Source of the DNA: Eriocheir sinensis
Taxonomy: Eukaryota > Arthropoda > Malacostraca > Decapoda > Varunidae
Length of the DNA: 64,000 bases
Direction of reading: 5' to 3'
Assembly (NCBI RefSeq): GCF_024679095.1
Contig: NW_026112141.1
Location: 145,001-209,000 of the forward strand
Under the pieces are notes generated by a model. That model worked only from the letters and a program-made list of their open reading frames with translations. It had not been told where the DNA came from and did not search any database. The translations under genes were made by a program, and so were the position numbers. Below, one piece after another: positions 12,700-21,689 of this stretch (position 1 is its first letter; every line of letters begins with the position of its first letter).

Positions 12700-12845
12700 G
12701 TTCTTGGGTTAATTGTTGCTCCTTCAGAGACAAAAGTTATGAGCGGCCGAAAGGGATGTCAGTTTCGGGAGGAGAGGTGTCTCGATACGTCATTCCTCGT
12801 GAGAGAATTCAAGTCGAAGGCAGAAGGAGATATAGACACAGGAAG
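12700..12845 (+). repeat. Dispersed repeat family E, copy 1
   Basis: The order attgttgctccttcagaga, agttatgagcggccg, tcagtttcgggaggagaggt, gtctcgatac matches copies at 46680-46870 (plus) and 36840-37010 (minus), with a shorter match at 36630-36760. The shared 3' half reads like gtcaatttcgggtgg.gaggtg.cttgata. It could be a SINE or the non-coding end of a LINE; no coding motif is visible. Confidence 0.6.
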
Positions 12846-12865
12846 GATGCTCCAGAGTTTACCAG

Positions 12866-13650
12866 TGTAAGGGATGAAAGAATGAAGATGCTGGTTAACT
12901 CTTGCATAAGGGGTTTGGACAGCACAGGGATGAAAGAGTGGAGATCCTGGTTAACTCTTGCATAATGGGTTTGGACAGTATAGGGATGAAAGAATGAAGA
13001 TGCTGGTTAACTCTTGCATAAGGGGTTGGATAGTATTGGGATGAAAGAATGAAGATGCTGGTTAACTCTTGCATAATGGGTTGGACAGTATAGGAATGAA
13101 AGAATGAAGATGCTGGTTAACTTGCATAAGGGGTTGGACAGTATAGGGATGAAAGAATGAAGATGCTGGTTAACTCTTGTATAAGGGGTTGGACAGTATA
13201 GGGATGAAAGAATGAAGATGCTGGTTAACTCTTGCATAAGGGGTTGGACAGTATAGGGATGAAAGAATGAAGATGCTGGTTAACTCTTGCATAAGGGGTT
13301 TGGACAGTATAGGGATGAAAGAATGAAGATGCTGGTTAACTCTTGCATAAGGGGTTGGACAGTATAGGGATGAAAGAATGAAGATGCTGGTTAACTCTTG
13401 TATAAGGGGTTGGACAGTATAGGGATGAAAGAATGAAGATGCTGGTTAACTCTTGCATAAGGGGTTTGGACAGTATAGGGATGAAAGAATGAAGATGCTG
13501 GTTAACTCTTGCATAATGGGTTTGGACAGTATAGGGATGAAAGAATGAAGATGCTGGTTAACTCTTGCATAATGGGTTTAGACAGTATAGGGATGAAAGA
13601 ATGAAGATGCTGGTTAACTCTTGCATGAGGGGTTGGACAGTATTGGGTAT
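12866..13650. repeat. 54-bp minisatellite, about 14 copies
   Basis: The unit reads gggatgaaagaatgaagatg, then ctggttaactcttgcataag, then gggttggacagtata. Copies are almost identical, differing in ggggt/gggtt length and in aagg/atgg. The part aactcttgcataaggggttt plus ggaca matches the 3' end of the CR1 copy at 15588-15613 (aactcttgcataaggagttt plus ggaca), which suggests the monomer includes a CR1-derived end. The minus-strand ORFs with repeated IFILSSLYC motifs are artefacts. Confidence 0.93.
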
Positions 13651-13905
13651 ATGTAAGAGTAGTATTTATATATATGTGTGAAAAATTATTTAAATGAGTA
13701 TATAATGTTAGGAATTGCAAAAATGATTATATATGCATAATAGAGGAGATCAGTGATGATTTGACCATTTCTAGTTAAGAAAAATTCAGTTAAGTACGTG
13801 AGAGATAGAGATGGAATTTATATATTCTTAAAAATACTTAAAACTACTTATCCTCCCTAATTTCTATCTTTCCCGTACTTAATTAAATTTTGGCATTACA
13901 ATTTT
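13650..13905. other. AT-rich spacer
   Basis: Very A+T-rich DNA between the minisatellite and the nested MITE/CR1 composite. No feature recognised. Confidence 0.5.
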
Positions 13906-13912
13906 TTTGACC

Positions 13913-15762
13913 TTAACCCGGTGGTGGTGGCAGCAGCGTGGGTCATGTATCTTAATGGTCCCTCCAAGCGAGAAAAATGAGAAAAATCACCCTCACACAA
14001 ACCATTTCATAATATATATCAAAGCATTTGTGATCAGATTATGCATCATCTATTTTGGGGAGTTTAAATCATGGCACAAATTTGGCCCGTCGCTGCTACA
14101 CGGTAAAGCCACAAATTTGGCCCATCGCTGCTTCACAGTAAAGCCATAAATTTGGCCCGTCGCTGCTACACGGTAAAGCCACAAATTATAGCCGGGAGCA
14201 TTCTGGACCATCTAGAAAAGCATAATTTAATTCATGATTCACAGCATAGGTTCACAAAGGATAGGTCTTCCAAGCGAGAAAAATTAGAAAAATCACCCTC
14301 ACACAAACCATTTCATAATATATATCAAAGCATTTGTGATCAGATTATGCATCATCTATTTTGGGGAGTTTAAATCATGGCACAAATTTGGCCCGTTGCT
14401 GCTACACGGTAAAGCCACAAATTTGGCCCATCGCTGCTGTTGTCATTCTACACTAAAGTAATCGAGGCGGTTGACCGAGATGAAAACTATGACATAATGT
14501 ATCTAGATTTCAGTAAAGCGTTCGAGAAAGTCCCTCATCACTGGCTATTACTAAAATTACAGGCTCACGGCGTAGCTGGTAAAGTTTTGAACTGGATCAG
14601 GGCGTGGCTCAGTGGTAGGAAGCAGAGTGCAAATCAATGGTAAAAAATCTGAATGGGGCAGTGTTACGAGTGGAGTCCCTCAGGGGTCGGTGCTGGGTCC
14701 TCTGCTTTTTATTATTTACATCAATGACTTGGACAGGAATTAGTAGTGATGTCAGCAAGTTCACAGATGATACCAAGATCAGTAATCCAATCAGACAGGG
14801 ACGCTACCGTTCTCCAGGATGAGTTTGACAGACTATATGATTGGGCGGGGAAGTGGCAGATGGAATTCAATGTTGGGAAGTGTAGCATTCTGAGTGTAGG
14901 TAGGAATCATCCCTCACACAATTACTCCTTAAATGGCACTCCTCTAAGCAGGTCTGGGCTTGAGAGAGACTTAGGAGTCCTAGTGAGCGCTGACCTCCGT
15001 CCTAGGGCTCAATGCATTCAGGCCAAAAATTGGGCCAGCAGAGTACTTGGTTTCATCTCAAGGAGCGTAAGCAATAGGAGCGCTGAAGTCATCCTCAAAC
15101 TTTACTTAGCACTAGTTAGACCTCATCTCGATTATGCGGTTCAGTTCTGGTCCCCCTACTATGGAATGGATATCAAGGTGTTAGAATCTGTACAGAGGAG
15201 GATGACAAAGATGATTCAGGGGGTGAGAAACTTGCCTTATGAAGACAGGCTGAAGCAGTTAAATCTACACTCGCTAGAAAGGTGAAGGTTACGAGGAGAC
15301 TTGATCGAAGTCTATAAATGGATGAAGGGCTTTAATAAAGGGGATGTCAATAAGATTTTGATAGTAAAAGAGCCAGGTAGGACGCGTGGCAATGGTTTTA
15401 AGTTAGACAAATTCAGATTCAACAAAGACATAGGCAAGAATTGGTTTACTAACAGAGTGGTGGATGAGTGGAACAGGCTTGGGGGCCATGTTGTGGGTGC
15501 CAATACCATAGATACATTCAAGAAGAGGTTAGATAAAGCCATGGCCTTGCATAGCCTAACCAGCCTCTTGCAGACTCCTCATGTTCTTAACTCTTGCATA
15601 AGGAGTTTGGACACACAAACCATTTCATAATATATATCAAAGCATTTGTGATCAGATTATGCATCATCTATTTTGGGGGGTTTAAATATCATGGCACAAA
15701 CTTGGCCCATCGCTGCTACACGGTAAAGCCACAAACTTGGCCCGTCGCTGCTGCCGGGTTAA
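13913..15762 (+). mobile_element. TTAA-flanked MITE (family F) broken by a CR1 copy
   Basis: The outer ends are TTAA-CCCGG at 13913 and CCGGG-TTAA ending at 15762, with related inverted ends (both carry GCAGCAGCG just inside). Such ends fit a piggyBac-type non-autonomous element. MITE sequence (ccaagcgagaaaaa, accatttcataatatatatc, gcatcatctattttgggg, gcccgtcgctgctacacgg) occurs at 13913-14183, again at 14268-14441 and again at 15610-15762. CR1 sequence fills 14184-14267 and 14442-15609. The cggtaaagccacaaatttgg module is itself duplicated at 14100-14185. A reverse copy of the MITE sits at 34275-34515. Confidence 0.75.
14184..15609 (+). pseudogene. CR1-type reverse transcriptase, copy A1, interrupted
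   Basis: This is a 5'-truncated LINE ORF2 remnant. The first piece (14184-14267) reads ILDHLEKHNLIHDSQHRFT, the start of an RT fingers region. A MITE copy intervenes, and the ORF resumes at 14442 with LDFSKAFEKVPHHWLLLKL and a WLSGRK block. [13 protein letters not shown] follows in another frame (frameshift near 14637), then FTDDTKI in place of the usual FADDTK, so the two catalytic Asp residues remain. The C-terminal CR1 blocks DLGVLVSADLR, PHLDYAVQFWSPYYGMD and VQRRMTKMIQG are clear. At about 15283 a TGA replaces an Arg codon in ER-RLRGDLIEVYKW. The end (gcctcttgcagactcctcat) matches that of the 38 kb copy. A non-functional relic. Confidence 0.88.
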
Positions 15763-15932
15763 TGGAGCAGCCACCTGTGTCTGAGCCAAGATGTCTGGAT
15801 GTCTCTGCCGCTGCCTCTCCGCATGTCTGAGTCTCCCTGTACTTCCAGCGTGTTGCCCCGCCTGGAGAGACACGTTGATGGAGGTGGCCGTGTGTGTCAC
15901 CCTTTGCCTGTGTCCTCTGGCGCCCAGGTAAA
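15763..15932 (+). CDS. Candidate exon with signal-peptide-like ORF
   Basis: An ATG at about 15790 opens a frame starting MSGCLCRCLSACLSLPV and later LMEVAVCVTLCLCPLAPR, ending at a cccag|gtaaac donor-like site. It is Cys/Leu-rich and hydrophobic, as in a leader peptide, but an overlapping frame is also open. Its start lies only some 25 bases beyond the MITE end. I cannot identify a family. The following sequence becomes an AAT/AATAGT-rich simple repeat (15935-16030). Confidence 0.22.
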
Positions 15933-15934
15933 CA

Positions 15935-16070
15935 ATGATAATGATTATGATAATACCAATAATAGTAATGAATATAATAATACCAATAATAGTAATGAAT
16001 ATAACAATACCAGTAATAGTAATGAAATGATAATCAGTCAAATAACAAGATCATTAAATACTGTTGCTCT
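15935..16070. repeat. Imperfect (ATAATACCAATAATAGTAATGA)n minisatellite
   Basis: Three to four imperfect copies of a roughly 30-bp A/T-rich unit containing ataataccaataatagtaat. The ORFs here (Asn/Ile-rich) are artefacts. Confidence 0.8.
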
Positions 16071-16194
16071 TGTATAATTTTCATAGTGTGTCTAATTCTC
16101 CGTCACTGTCTCCTGGGTTGTGTCTAAGTCGGTCTTGTTCTTTCAGAGGCGCGTAAGCGGAGAGCATCGGCGCAGCGCGGGAGCAGCACGTCAG

Positions 16195-17960
16195 GGTGTA
16201 GGGTGTTTGTTTAGCTGGTGTTAGGGTGTTAGGGTGTTAGGTGTAACAACGGTTGGCTCTTTCACAGAACGGGTGTGACTCCGTTCTGCGTTTGAGTCTT
16301 CCACCTTCAGACGGTCTCCCTCCGAGATGTCTGAAGTTTTTTTGTCGGTTTTCTCCGTAGGAGGAAGCCGACTCTAGCTACTCTGGCCTCTCTTCCGGGG
16401 GTCAGAGCGGTCGGGCTCTGCTTGGCCAGGCGTTAGTCTTTCGCGTTGTCTCCGCCGACGTTTTGCCAGACTCTTCCGTAAGGTTGAGCCTGGCTTTTTT
16501 ATTAGGTGGATCAGGCTGCCTTCTTCCAAGGAGTCTGATGGGAGTGGAGTCTTTTTTTTGGTGTATGTCTGTGGGTACTTAGTGGGTAAGGGAGGGTGGG
16601 GTAGAATGGTTGGTGGGCTGGAAGTGGGTTGGGGGATGAGCCTCCTGGGATTTGGGTTGTGTCGAGCCCACTGCCTGGTGTGTTGGGTAACCTTCACGCC
16701 AGGGGGGGGGTGCCAAGACTATATCCATCTCCTGGGCAGGGCGATTCCCCTTTCCCATGCCAACTGGCCCTCCTCCGTCTGCCTCCCCAAACCCCCGCTG
16801 AGTGCTTGTGTGTGTTATTTTATTTAGGATGTCTTTTTTTTCTATGCCTTTTTCCCGTGTGTTTATACCCAATAGCTAGCGTGTGTGTGTGTGTGTGGCA
16901 GTCCGGAGGCGCGTGCAGCGAGGACATCACATCACGTCACTACGGTATATCCACGGTATTTGGTTTAGTGTGTGCTGTGTGTGTTTGTGTGTGTGATGGC
17001 AGGCCTGCCGTGTGTTTGACCTTTTGCTGTGTGTTGCTGTGTGACTGCTAGGATTTCATTTCTATGCATGTTTTTTTCCCCATAACCCCCTTCCTCCCTA
17101 GCTCTTTAGCTGTTGTGTGCGAGGCGCTGGGTGGATGCTGCCGGGCGACCAACGGCGGTGGCGGTGTGCAACGCGGGAGCTGCTGAGGTTTGGGGTAGCA
17201 CTACGGTGCAGGTTATGTAGGGTGTGTGAGTTTTTTTTTTGTGTGAGTGTCTTTTTTTTGTGTGGGGACTTAGCTAATCACTGTGTCAGGAAGGCATGGG
17301 CGTGGCCGTCTGTCCATCAGGCCGACGGGCGGGTGTGCCACCTGGCAGTCAGGCTAGCAGGTGACAGGCAAGCTATCTGGCGGTCAGGCTGTCAGTCGGG
17401 CCATCAGATAGGTAGGCAGGCCACCTTGCGGTCGGGTTGTCGGGCGGGCACCCCACCCTCGGTCAGGTAGGCAGGCAGCAGCGTCTACGCTGAGCCGTAC
17501 GGCTCCACGACGAACGCACGGAACCCGTACGCTACGTTCCGCTGCACTGACGCTCGTCGTACCTCTGCTCGCACGCTTGCGGGCGGGTTGGGGGCGGGGG
17601 GCGGATGGGCGGACGGGCGGGCGTACGTGGGAACGGGCGGGCGGACGGGTGGTCGGGCGGTTAGGGAGTCGGAGCAACGCTTGAAAGACGCGCAGATAGA
17701 TGTCAGATTCTCCCGTAGGGAGGTCTGGCAAGGTGTTAGTTTAGGTGGCGGAGTTGTACGCGGGCCAGTCTGTGTTACAGCTTTGCCGCCAGGGTAGCTC
17801 CTTCCGAGTTACTGAGAACCAGTTTTCCTCACAGGAGGAGGCTGGTGGGGCCTAGGTGTTAGGGTACAACGGTTGGCTCTTTCACAGTACGGGTGTTTTC
17901 CGTTCTGCGTTGGAGTCTGCCGCCGTTGGGCGTCTCCTCTGAGATGTCGGTTAGGATTTC
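16195..17960 (+). repeat. GC-rich region with duplicated blocks
   Basis: A block reading caacggttggctctttcaca, then acgggtg, ttctgcgtt, gagtct and ctccgagatgtc occurs at about 16243-16335 and again at about 17869-17950, each before a T-rich stretch. A second block, tacccaatagctagcg plus a TG run plus tggcagt plus a nearby tggcaggcctgccgt, occurs at 16866-17000 and in diverged form at 10955-11105. Between them the DNA is GC-rich with cgggcggacgggcgg runs (17580-17660). Long ORFs here are GC-driven and lack domains. The region may be a duplicated exon/intron segment. Confidence 0.55.
16361..16430 (+). CDS. Weak exon candidate, unidentified
   Basis: A ttttctccgtag acceptor precedes an open reading EEADSSYSGLSSGGQSGRAL. 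No convincing donor follows and a second frame is also open. It lies just after the duplicated ggttggctctttcaca block, and a comparable cacag|GAGGAGGCTGG start precedes the second copy at about 17836, so the duplication may include an exon start. Low confidence. Confidence 0.2.
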
Positions 17961-18022
17961 TTTTTTTATATGTCCGTGTGTAACTGTTGCCTTTTAGCCT
18001 GTTGTGTTCCTGAGCAGCAAGA

Positions 18023-18300
18023 AGAGGCGGCTGTGGTGACCCGCCCGATGCGGAAGGCTTCTGGGCCCTGTCGGCGGGGGCGCACCTCTCTGGCTGACTG
18101 GTTGACCAGGCTTTGACCAGGTGGCCAGGGAGGCGCATCCTCGTTGGGCGGGGTCTGGGGGCCCTCCGTCTTGGGGAGGTCGCTGCAGCAGGAGGAGGTA
18201 ACTACTGCTGGTTTTGTAAGGCATTGTGGTTGAGAGCACCTTGCAGCTGTAACGCGAATTTCGTTCCGTAATAAACAATGTACCGCCATGCTGCCTGTCC
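18023..18300 (+). CDS. Candidate terminal exon with poly(A) signal
   Basis: After a pyrimidine-containing stretch and gagcag, an open frame reads QEEAAVVTRPMRKASGPC, then RRGRTSLADWLTRL and a TGA at about 18114. About 155 bases of untranslated-looking sequence follow, then AATAAA at 18270-18275. This resembles a normal last exon, with a basic C-terminus and a poly(A) signal at a sensible distance. The family is not recognised. Upstream exons might be among the candidates at 10876-16430, but phase cannot be proven. The tandem array that begins right after the poly(A) signal marks an abrupt change in sequence type. Confidence 0.35.
18270..18275 (+). promoter_or_regulatory. Candidate polyadenylation signal AATAAA
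   Basis: A canonical AATAAA in the context ttccgtaataaacaatg follows the candidate terminal exon and is followed within about 30 bases by the start of a tandem array. Support is contextual only. Confidence 0.4.
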
Positions 18301-18720
18301 TTCCTCCCTCCCAGCACTGTGTACGTCTGTGTGTGTGTGTTGCTTAATTCTCCCTCCCAGCACTGTGTACGTCTGTGTGTGTGTGTTGCTTAATTCTCCC
18401 TCCCAGCACTGTGTACGTCTGTGTGTGTGTGTTGCTTAATTCTCCCTCCCAGCACTGTGTACGTCTGTGTGTGTGTGTTGCTTAATTCTCCCTCCCAGCA
18501 CTGTGTACGTCTGTGTGTGTGTGTGTGTTGCTTAATTCTCCCTCACTGCACTGTGTACGTCTGTGTGTGTGTGTTGCTTAATTCTCCCTCACTGCACTGT
18601 GCGTACGTCTGTGTGTGTGTTGCTCTGTCTCTGTCTCTCAATCTCTGTCTCTGTCTCTCAATCTCTGTCTCTCTATCTCTCAATCTCTCTCTGTGTCTTT
18701 CTCTCTCTCTAGTTAGTAAA
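18300..18720. repeat. 46-57 bp minisatellite, then CT/CTGT simple sequence
   Basis: About seven copies of cagcactgtgtacgtctgtg plus a TG run plus ttgcttaattctccctcc, differing in TG length; the last copies have cactgcactgtg. From about 18625 it grades into ctgtctctcaatctctgt simple sequence up to about 18710. Short ORFs with CVCVCCLILP or RERERLRDRE patterns are artefacts. Confidence 0.92.
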
Positions 18721-18930
18721 GAACGGGCAACGTTTGCCATGGAAGACTCTACAGTATAAGACTCTACAGTATACATAAGACTACAGTGTACATCCCAACC
18801 CTCTACGGCCGTTGCTGCTCCACCCGGGCATTACCACATCCACCCGGGTCTACAAGAAACCTCCACGGCCGAGCCTCAACCACAGAACACACCACTACCG
18901 TTGATGAGGTTCCACGCCCCGGACTACCGC

Positions 18931-18980
18931 CATGTTAGCCTCCATAATAGTCCTCGGTGCACTTGTTCTGAGACGTCCTG
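18931..18980 (+). CDS. Possible first coding exon, unidentified
   Basis: An ATG at about 18931 encodes MLASIIVLGALVLRRP and meets a GTGAGT donor at about 18980. The hydrophobic stretch could be a signal or transit peptide. The flank upstream (18725-18930) is unique and could be a 5' UTR. No partner exon was identified; the pyruvate kinase fragment 1.4 kb downstream is the only recognisable coding DNA on this strand, and a link to it is speculation. Confidence 0.2.
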
Positions 18981-19367
18981 GTGAGTGAGTGTCCTAATTG
19001 CCTTTACTGATAATGTCGCAGGTACCCAATGGTTCAGGTGTGGCTTCGGATATTTTTGTTATTGTGTCGTAAATATCCAGTGATTATTTCCGAGTCGCTG
19101 AATGTTCATCGCACACAGTTTGTCTTTGAGTAAAAACACTGATTAATATCCATGATCGGTTAGGTTACAAACTCCCTCGATTTCAGACTGGAGAGCTACA
19201 CAACACTGGTCATCCGCTGAGTGGTTGAATTCCTGGTCTACCGGCCCCTGGAGGAGTGGTCGATTGCCTGGTCTACTGTGGATATGAGTGGTTGATTCCC
19301 TGGTCTACCCCTGGATGACGCAGCTGTTCCTATGCAGGGGAAGACTCACACAAGCGATAAGGTAAGG

Positions 19368-19795
19368 TTTTAATGGCTGGGTTTACAAGAGGTTTTAATA
19401 GCTGGGTTTACAAGAGGTTTTAATAGCTGGGTTTACAAGAGGTTTTAATAGCTGGGTTTACAAGAGGTTTTAATAGCTGGGTTTACAAGAGGTTTTAATA
19501 GCTGGGATTAAAAGATGTTTTAATAGCTGGGTTTACAAGAGGTTTTAATAGCTGGGTTTACAAGAGGTTTTAATAGCTGGGTTTACAAGAGGTTTTAATA
19601 GCTGGGTTTACAAGAGGTTTTAATAGCTGGGTTTACAAGAGGTTTTAATAGCTGGGTTTACAAGAGGTTTTAATAGCTGGGTTTACAAGAGGTTTTAATA
19701 GCTGGGTTTACAAGAGGTTTTAATGGCTGGGTTTACAAGAGGTTTTAATGGCTGGGTTTACAAGAGGTTTTAATGGCTGGGTTCTAATAGCTGGG
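19368..19795. repeat. 25-bp minisatellite, about 17 copies
   Basis: The monomer is gctgggtttacaagaggttt plus taata (25 bp; identical words recur at exact 25/50-bp spacing). Copies are nearly perfect; a few have aatggc for aatagc, and one (about 19500) has gggattaaaagatg. The last copies fade directly into the 5' boundary of the CR1-B copy at 19800. High identity indicates recent expansion. Confidence 0.95.
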
Positions 19796-19797
19796 TT

Positions 19798-20275
19798 TAA
19801 AAGAAGAAGCATATAAAGAAACTAGAAAGAATACAGAGGATGGCATCAAAAATGGTCCCAGAGTTGGAGGGATTAATATACGAGAAAAGGTTAAAGGAAA
19901 TGAACTTAACAACACTGGAACAAAGAAGAGAAAGGGGAGACCCAATCCAAATTTATAAATTATTAAACAAAATAGATGAAGTAGATAATGAAGAACTGCT
20001 ACTAACAGAAGGAAACATAAGCAGAAATACAAGAGGACACAGTAAAAAATTGAGAAAGGGGAGATGCTTGAGAGACACAAAGAAGTATAGCTTCCTGCAA
20101 AGAAATGTAGAGGTTTGGAACAGTCTGAGCGAGGATATAGTATCGGCGAGGAGTGTGCAAAGCTTTAAAGATAAGTTGGATAAATGCAGACACGGAGACG
20201 GGACCACACGAGCATAATGCCCAGGCCCTGTAAAACTACAACTAGGTAAATACAACAACTAGGTAAATACACACA
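19798..20275 (+). pseudogene. CR1-type LINE 3' end, family B, copy 1
   Basis: The 5' truncation starts at about aaaagaagaagcatataaag. The ORF reads KLERIQRMASKMVPELEG, then LTTLEQRRERGDPIQIYKLL, then a VEVWNSLSEDIVSARSVQSF block and stops after KCRHGDGTTRA. These are the CR1 ORF2 C-terminal blocks (VQRRATKM, LEKRRLRGDLI, WNSLP..VV..S..FK in the family). After the stop comes gcccaggccctgtaaaacta and a short tail with two to three copies of caactaggtaaatac, the terminal repeat expected of CR1 elements. The ORF is open but carries no RT catalytic region, so it cannot be autonomous. Reverse copies at 28756 and 27955-28500 share this end. Confidence 0.9.
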
Positions 20276-20411
20276 CAAAAATATATATATATAAAAAAAT
20301 GGCCCAGTGATTTTTCCATTTCTATACTTGCCTCCTAAAACATAACCCACCCTTGTTTGACCCCACCATGACCTCTCGCGACCTAACCTAACCTGACCTG
20401 ACCTTTCCCAG

Positions 20412-20595
20412 GGAGCGTCAGCGGAGATCGAGCTGGCGGAAGGTTGGCGGCCGGGTCAAGCTCGCAACGGACAAGGAGTTCTATGAGATGTGCTCGGCGG
20501 ATGTTGTTGACCTCAGCCACATCAATGTTACTAAGGTGGTGGAGGTGGGGAACGGCATCTACATTGACGACGGACTCAAGGAGATCGCTGAGACT
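20412..20595 (+). pseudogene. Pyruvate kinase exon fragment (domain B region), frameshifted
   Basis: Pyruvate kinase makes pyruvate and ATP from phosphoenolpyruvate and ADP in the cytosol. After a cctgacctttcccag acceptor the sequence reads GASAEIELAEGW in one frame and, after a one-frame shift at about 20448, GRVKLATDKEFYEMC, then VVDLSHINVTKVVEVGNGIY and IDDGLKEI. This follows the animal enzyme's domain B order (GTAEVEL..., then a CDE-type segment, then KVVEVG.KIYVDDGL). The conserved KVVEVG and IDDGL blocks make the family call fairly secure. The frameshift, and the loss of the 3' part into an (ACT)n tract at 20594, mean this copy as written cannot be translated normally: either a pseudogene or a real exon with a sequencing indel. 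A second PK fragment lies at 21362. Confidence 0.75.
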
Positions 20596-20745
20596 ACTAC
20601 TACTACTACTACTACTATTACTATTACTATCCTCTATACTGATATGTGTACTATTAAATCCTCTATACTGCTACTATGTGTACTATTGAATCCCTTATAT
20701 AGTACTTCCATGACAGCTGATGAGTGATACTACTACTACTGCTGC
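20594..20745. repeat. (ACT)n microsatellite and degenerate CTATACT repeats
   Basis: Pure (ACT)n runs from 20594 and decays into cctctatactgatatgtgtactattaaa-like words repeated to about 20700, with a second short ACT tract at about 20730. It replaces the expected 3' part of the pyruvate kinase exon. Confidence 0.85.
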
Positions 20746-20816
20746 TATGACCACTCAATCCCTGGTAAGTACAATGTCATTATCATCATCATTATTTAGG
20801 TTGAGGTCCATTTAAT

Positions 20817-21257
20817 TCAATCTTCCTGAGCGGTTGGACGCTTTATGGCTCTCCTCCATTCTACTCTGTCTTCCGCCCAATGCTTATACAGTCCTGTCAA
20901 TGCCAAGTCTTCCTGTACACACCTTCTCCATGTTTTCCTAGGTCTACCAACTGGTCTCCTTCCTTCTACCTCCAATCTCTCCAACACTCCCAGCACTGTA
21001 TCCTCCCCTGCTCTCTTTACATGTCCAAACCATTGGAGTCTTTCCCTTCTGAGCACTGTTTCCAGGTCCTCTACTAAAACTCCCAGCACTGTGTCCTCCC
21101 CTGCTCTCTTTACATGTCCAAACCATTGGAGTCTTTCCCTTCTGAGCACTGTTTCCAGGTCCTCTACTAAAACTCCCAGCACTGTGTCCTCCCCTGCTCT
21201 CTTTACATGTCTCTGCCAAATATTTCCCTCTCCCTGCCTCTGTCCCTGCCAAATCAC
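20817..21257 (-). pseudogene. Non-LTR retrotransposon C-terminal tail, internally triplicated
   Basis: The open minus-strand frame ends GRRPVGRPRKTWRRCVQEDL, then LYKHWAEDRVEWRRAI. The RLQWFGHVKRA ... GRP..W..C...DL ... DR..WR layout is typical of the C-terminus of RTE-like non-LTR retrotransposon polyproteins. A 31-residue segment (HVKRAGEDTVLGVLVEDLET plus VLRRERLQWFG) is present twice in full and once in part, at exactly 93-bp spacing, so the frame stays open. No RT or endonuclease is present. It lies between the two pyruvate kinase fragments, in the antisense orientation. Confidence 0.8.
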
Positions 21258-21361
21258 ACTCTCCCTGCCTGTGTCCCTGCCAAATCTAGCCTCTCCTCCT
21301 TACCTAACCTACCTTACCCTACCCTAAGCTACCCTAACCTCCCTGTCTCTCTCTCCACCAG

Positions 21362-21455
21362 GTTGACAAGCCCGTCCATGGTGAAGAAGTCTTGTCTTAC
21401 CCGCGCTGAGGTGACCCGTGTGGGCAATGCTACCATGGACAGAGCAGTGGGGGAG
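21362..21455 (+). pseudogene. Second pyruvate kinase exon fragment (A-domain region)
   Basis: A tctctctctccaccag acceptor precedes LTSPSMVKKSCLTRAEVTRV and GNATMD. This matches the conserved pyruvate kinase segment whose usual form is ML.SM(I/V)KKPRPTRAE.SDVANAV.DG. Here the Pro-Arg-Pro part reads SCL, and D of SDV reads R. Immediately after NATMD the sequence passes into a tRNA-derived SINE, so the exon is broken before the CVMLSGETAKG-type block. Its order and orientation relative to the 20412 fragment are correct for one gene. The substitutions at strongly conserved positions favour a decayed copy over a working one. Confidence 0.65.
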
Positions 21456-21672
21456 GCGGTGGCTGAGTGGATAGCATGATGGCGCCACATTCGGGACAAA
21501 GCGAGTTCAATCCCCGCCCGGTGCCACCAAGCTGGGATTTTTCAGCCACCGCCGAGTGGCTTAAAACTACCCACATGCTGTCCAGAAGACCACCTATCAA
21601 CCCGGACTCTAGATTCTAGGATTAAAGATGAGCTCCGGGAGGGCAGCATGAGCCAATGCAAGATGGCGTATG
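21456..21672 (+). mobile_element. tRNA-derived SINE, family 3, copy a
   Basis: The head ggtggctgagtggatagcat plus gatggcgcc and a gagttcaatccccgc B-box, closed by cggtgccacc, resembles a Leu/Ser-type tRNA. The body has ctacccacatgctgtcc, agaccacctatcaacccgg, actctag and gggcagcatgagccaa. The same body is at 32940-33050. The element lies directly against the pyruvate kinase fragment. Target duplications were not resolved. Confidence 0.8.
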
Positions 21673-21689
21673 TATATACTTATGAATGT

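Noticed and set aside
16200..16240. gttagggtgttagggtgttagg as telomere-like repeat
   Set aside because: Only three imperfect units inside a duplicated block; arthropod telomeres use TTAGG and no array is present.
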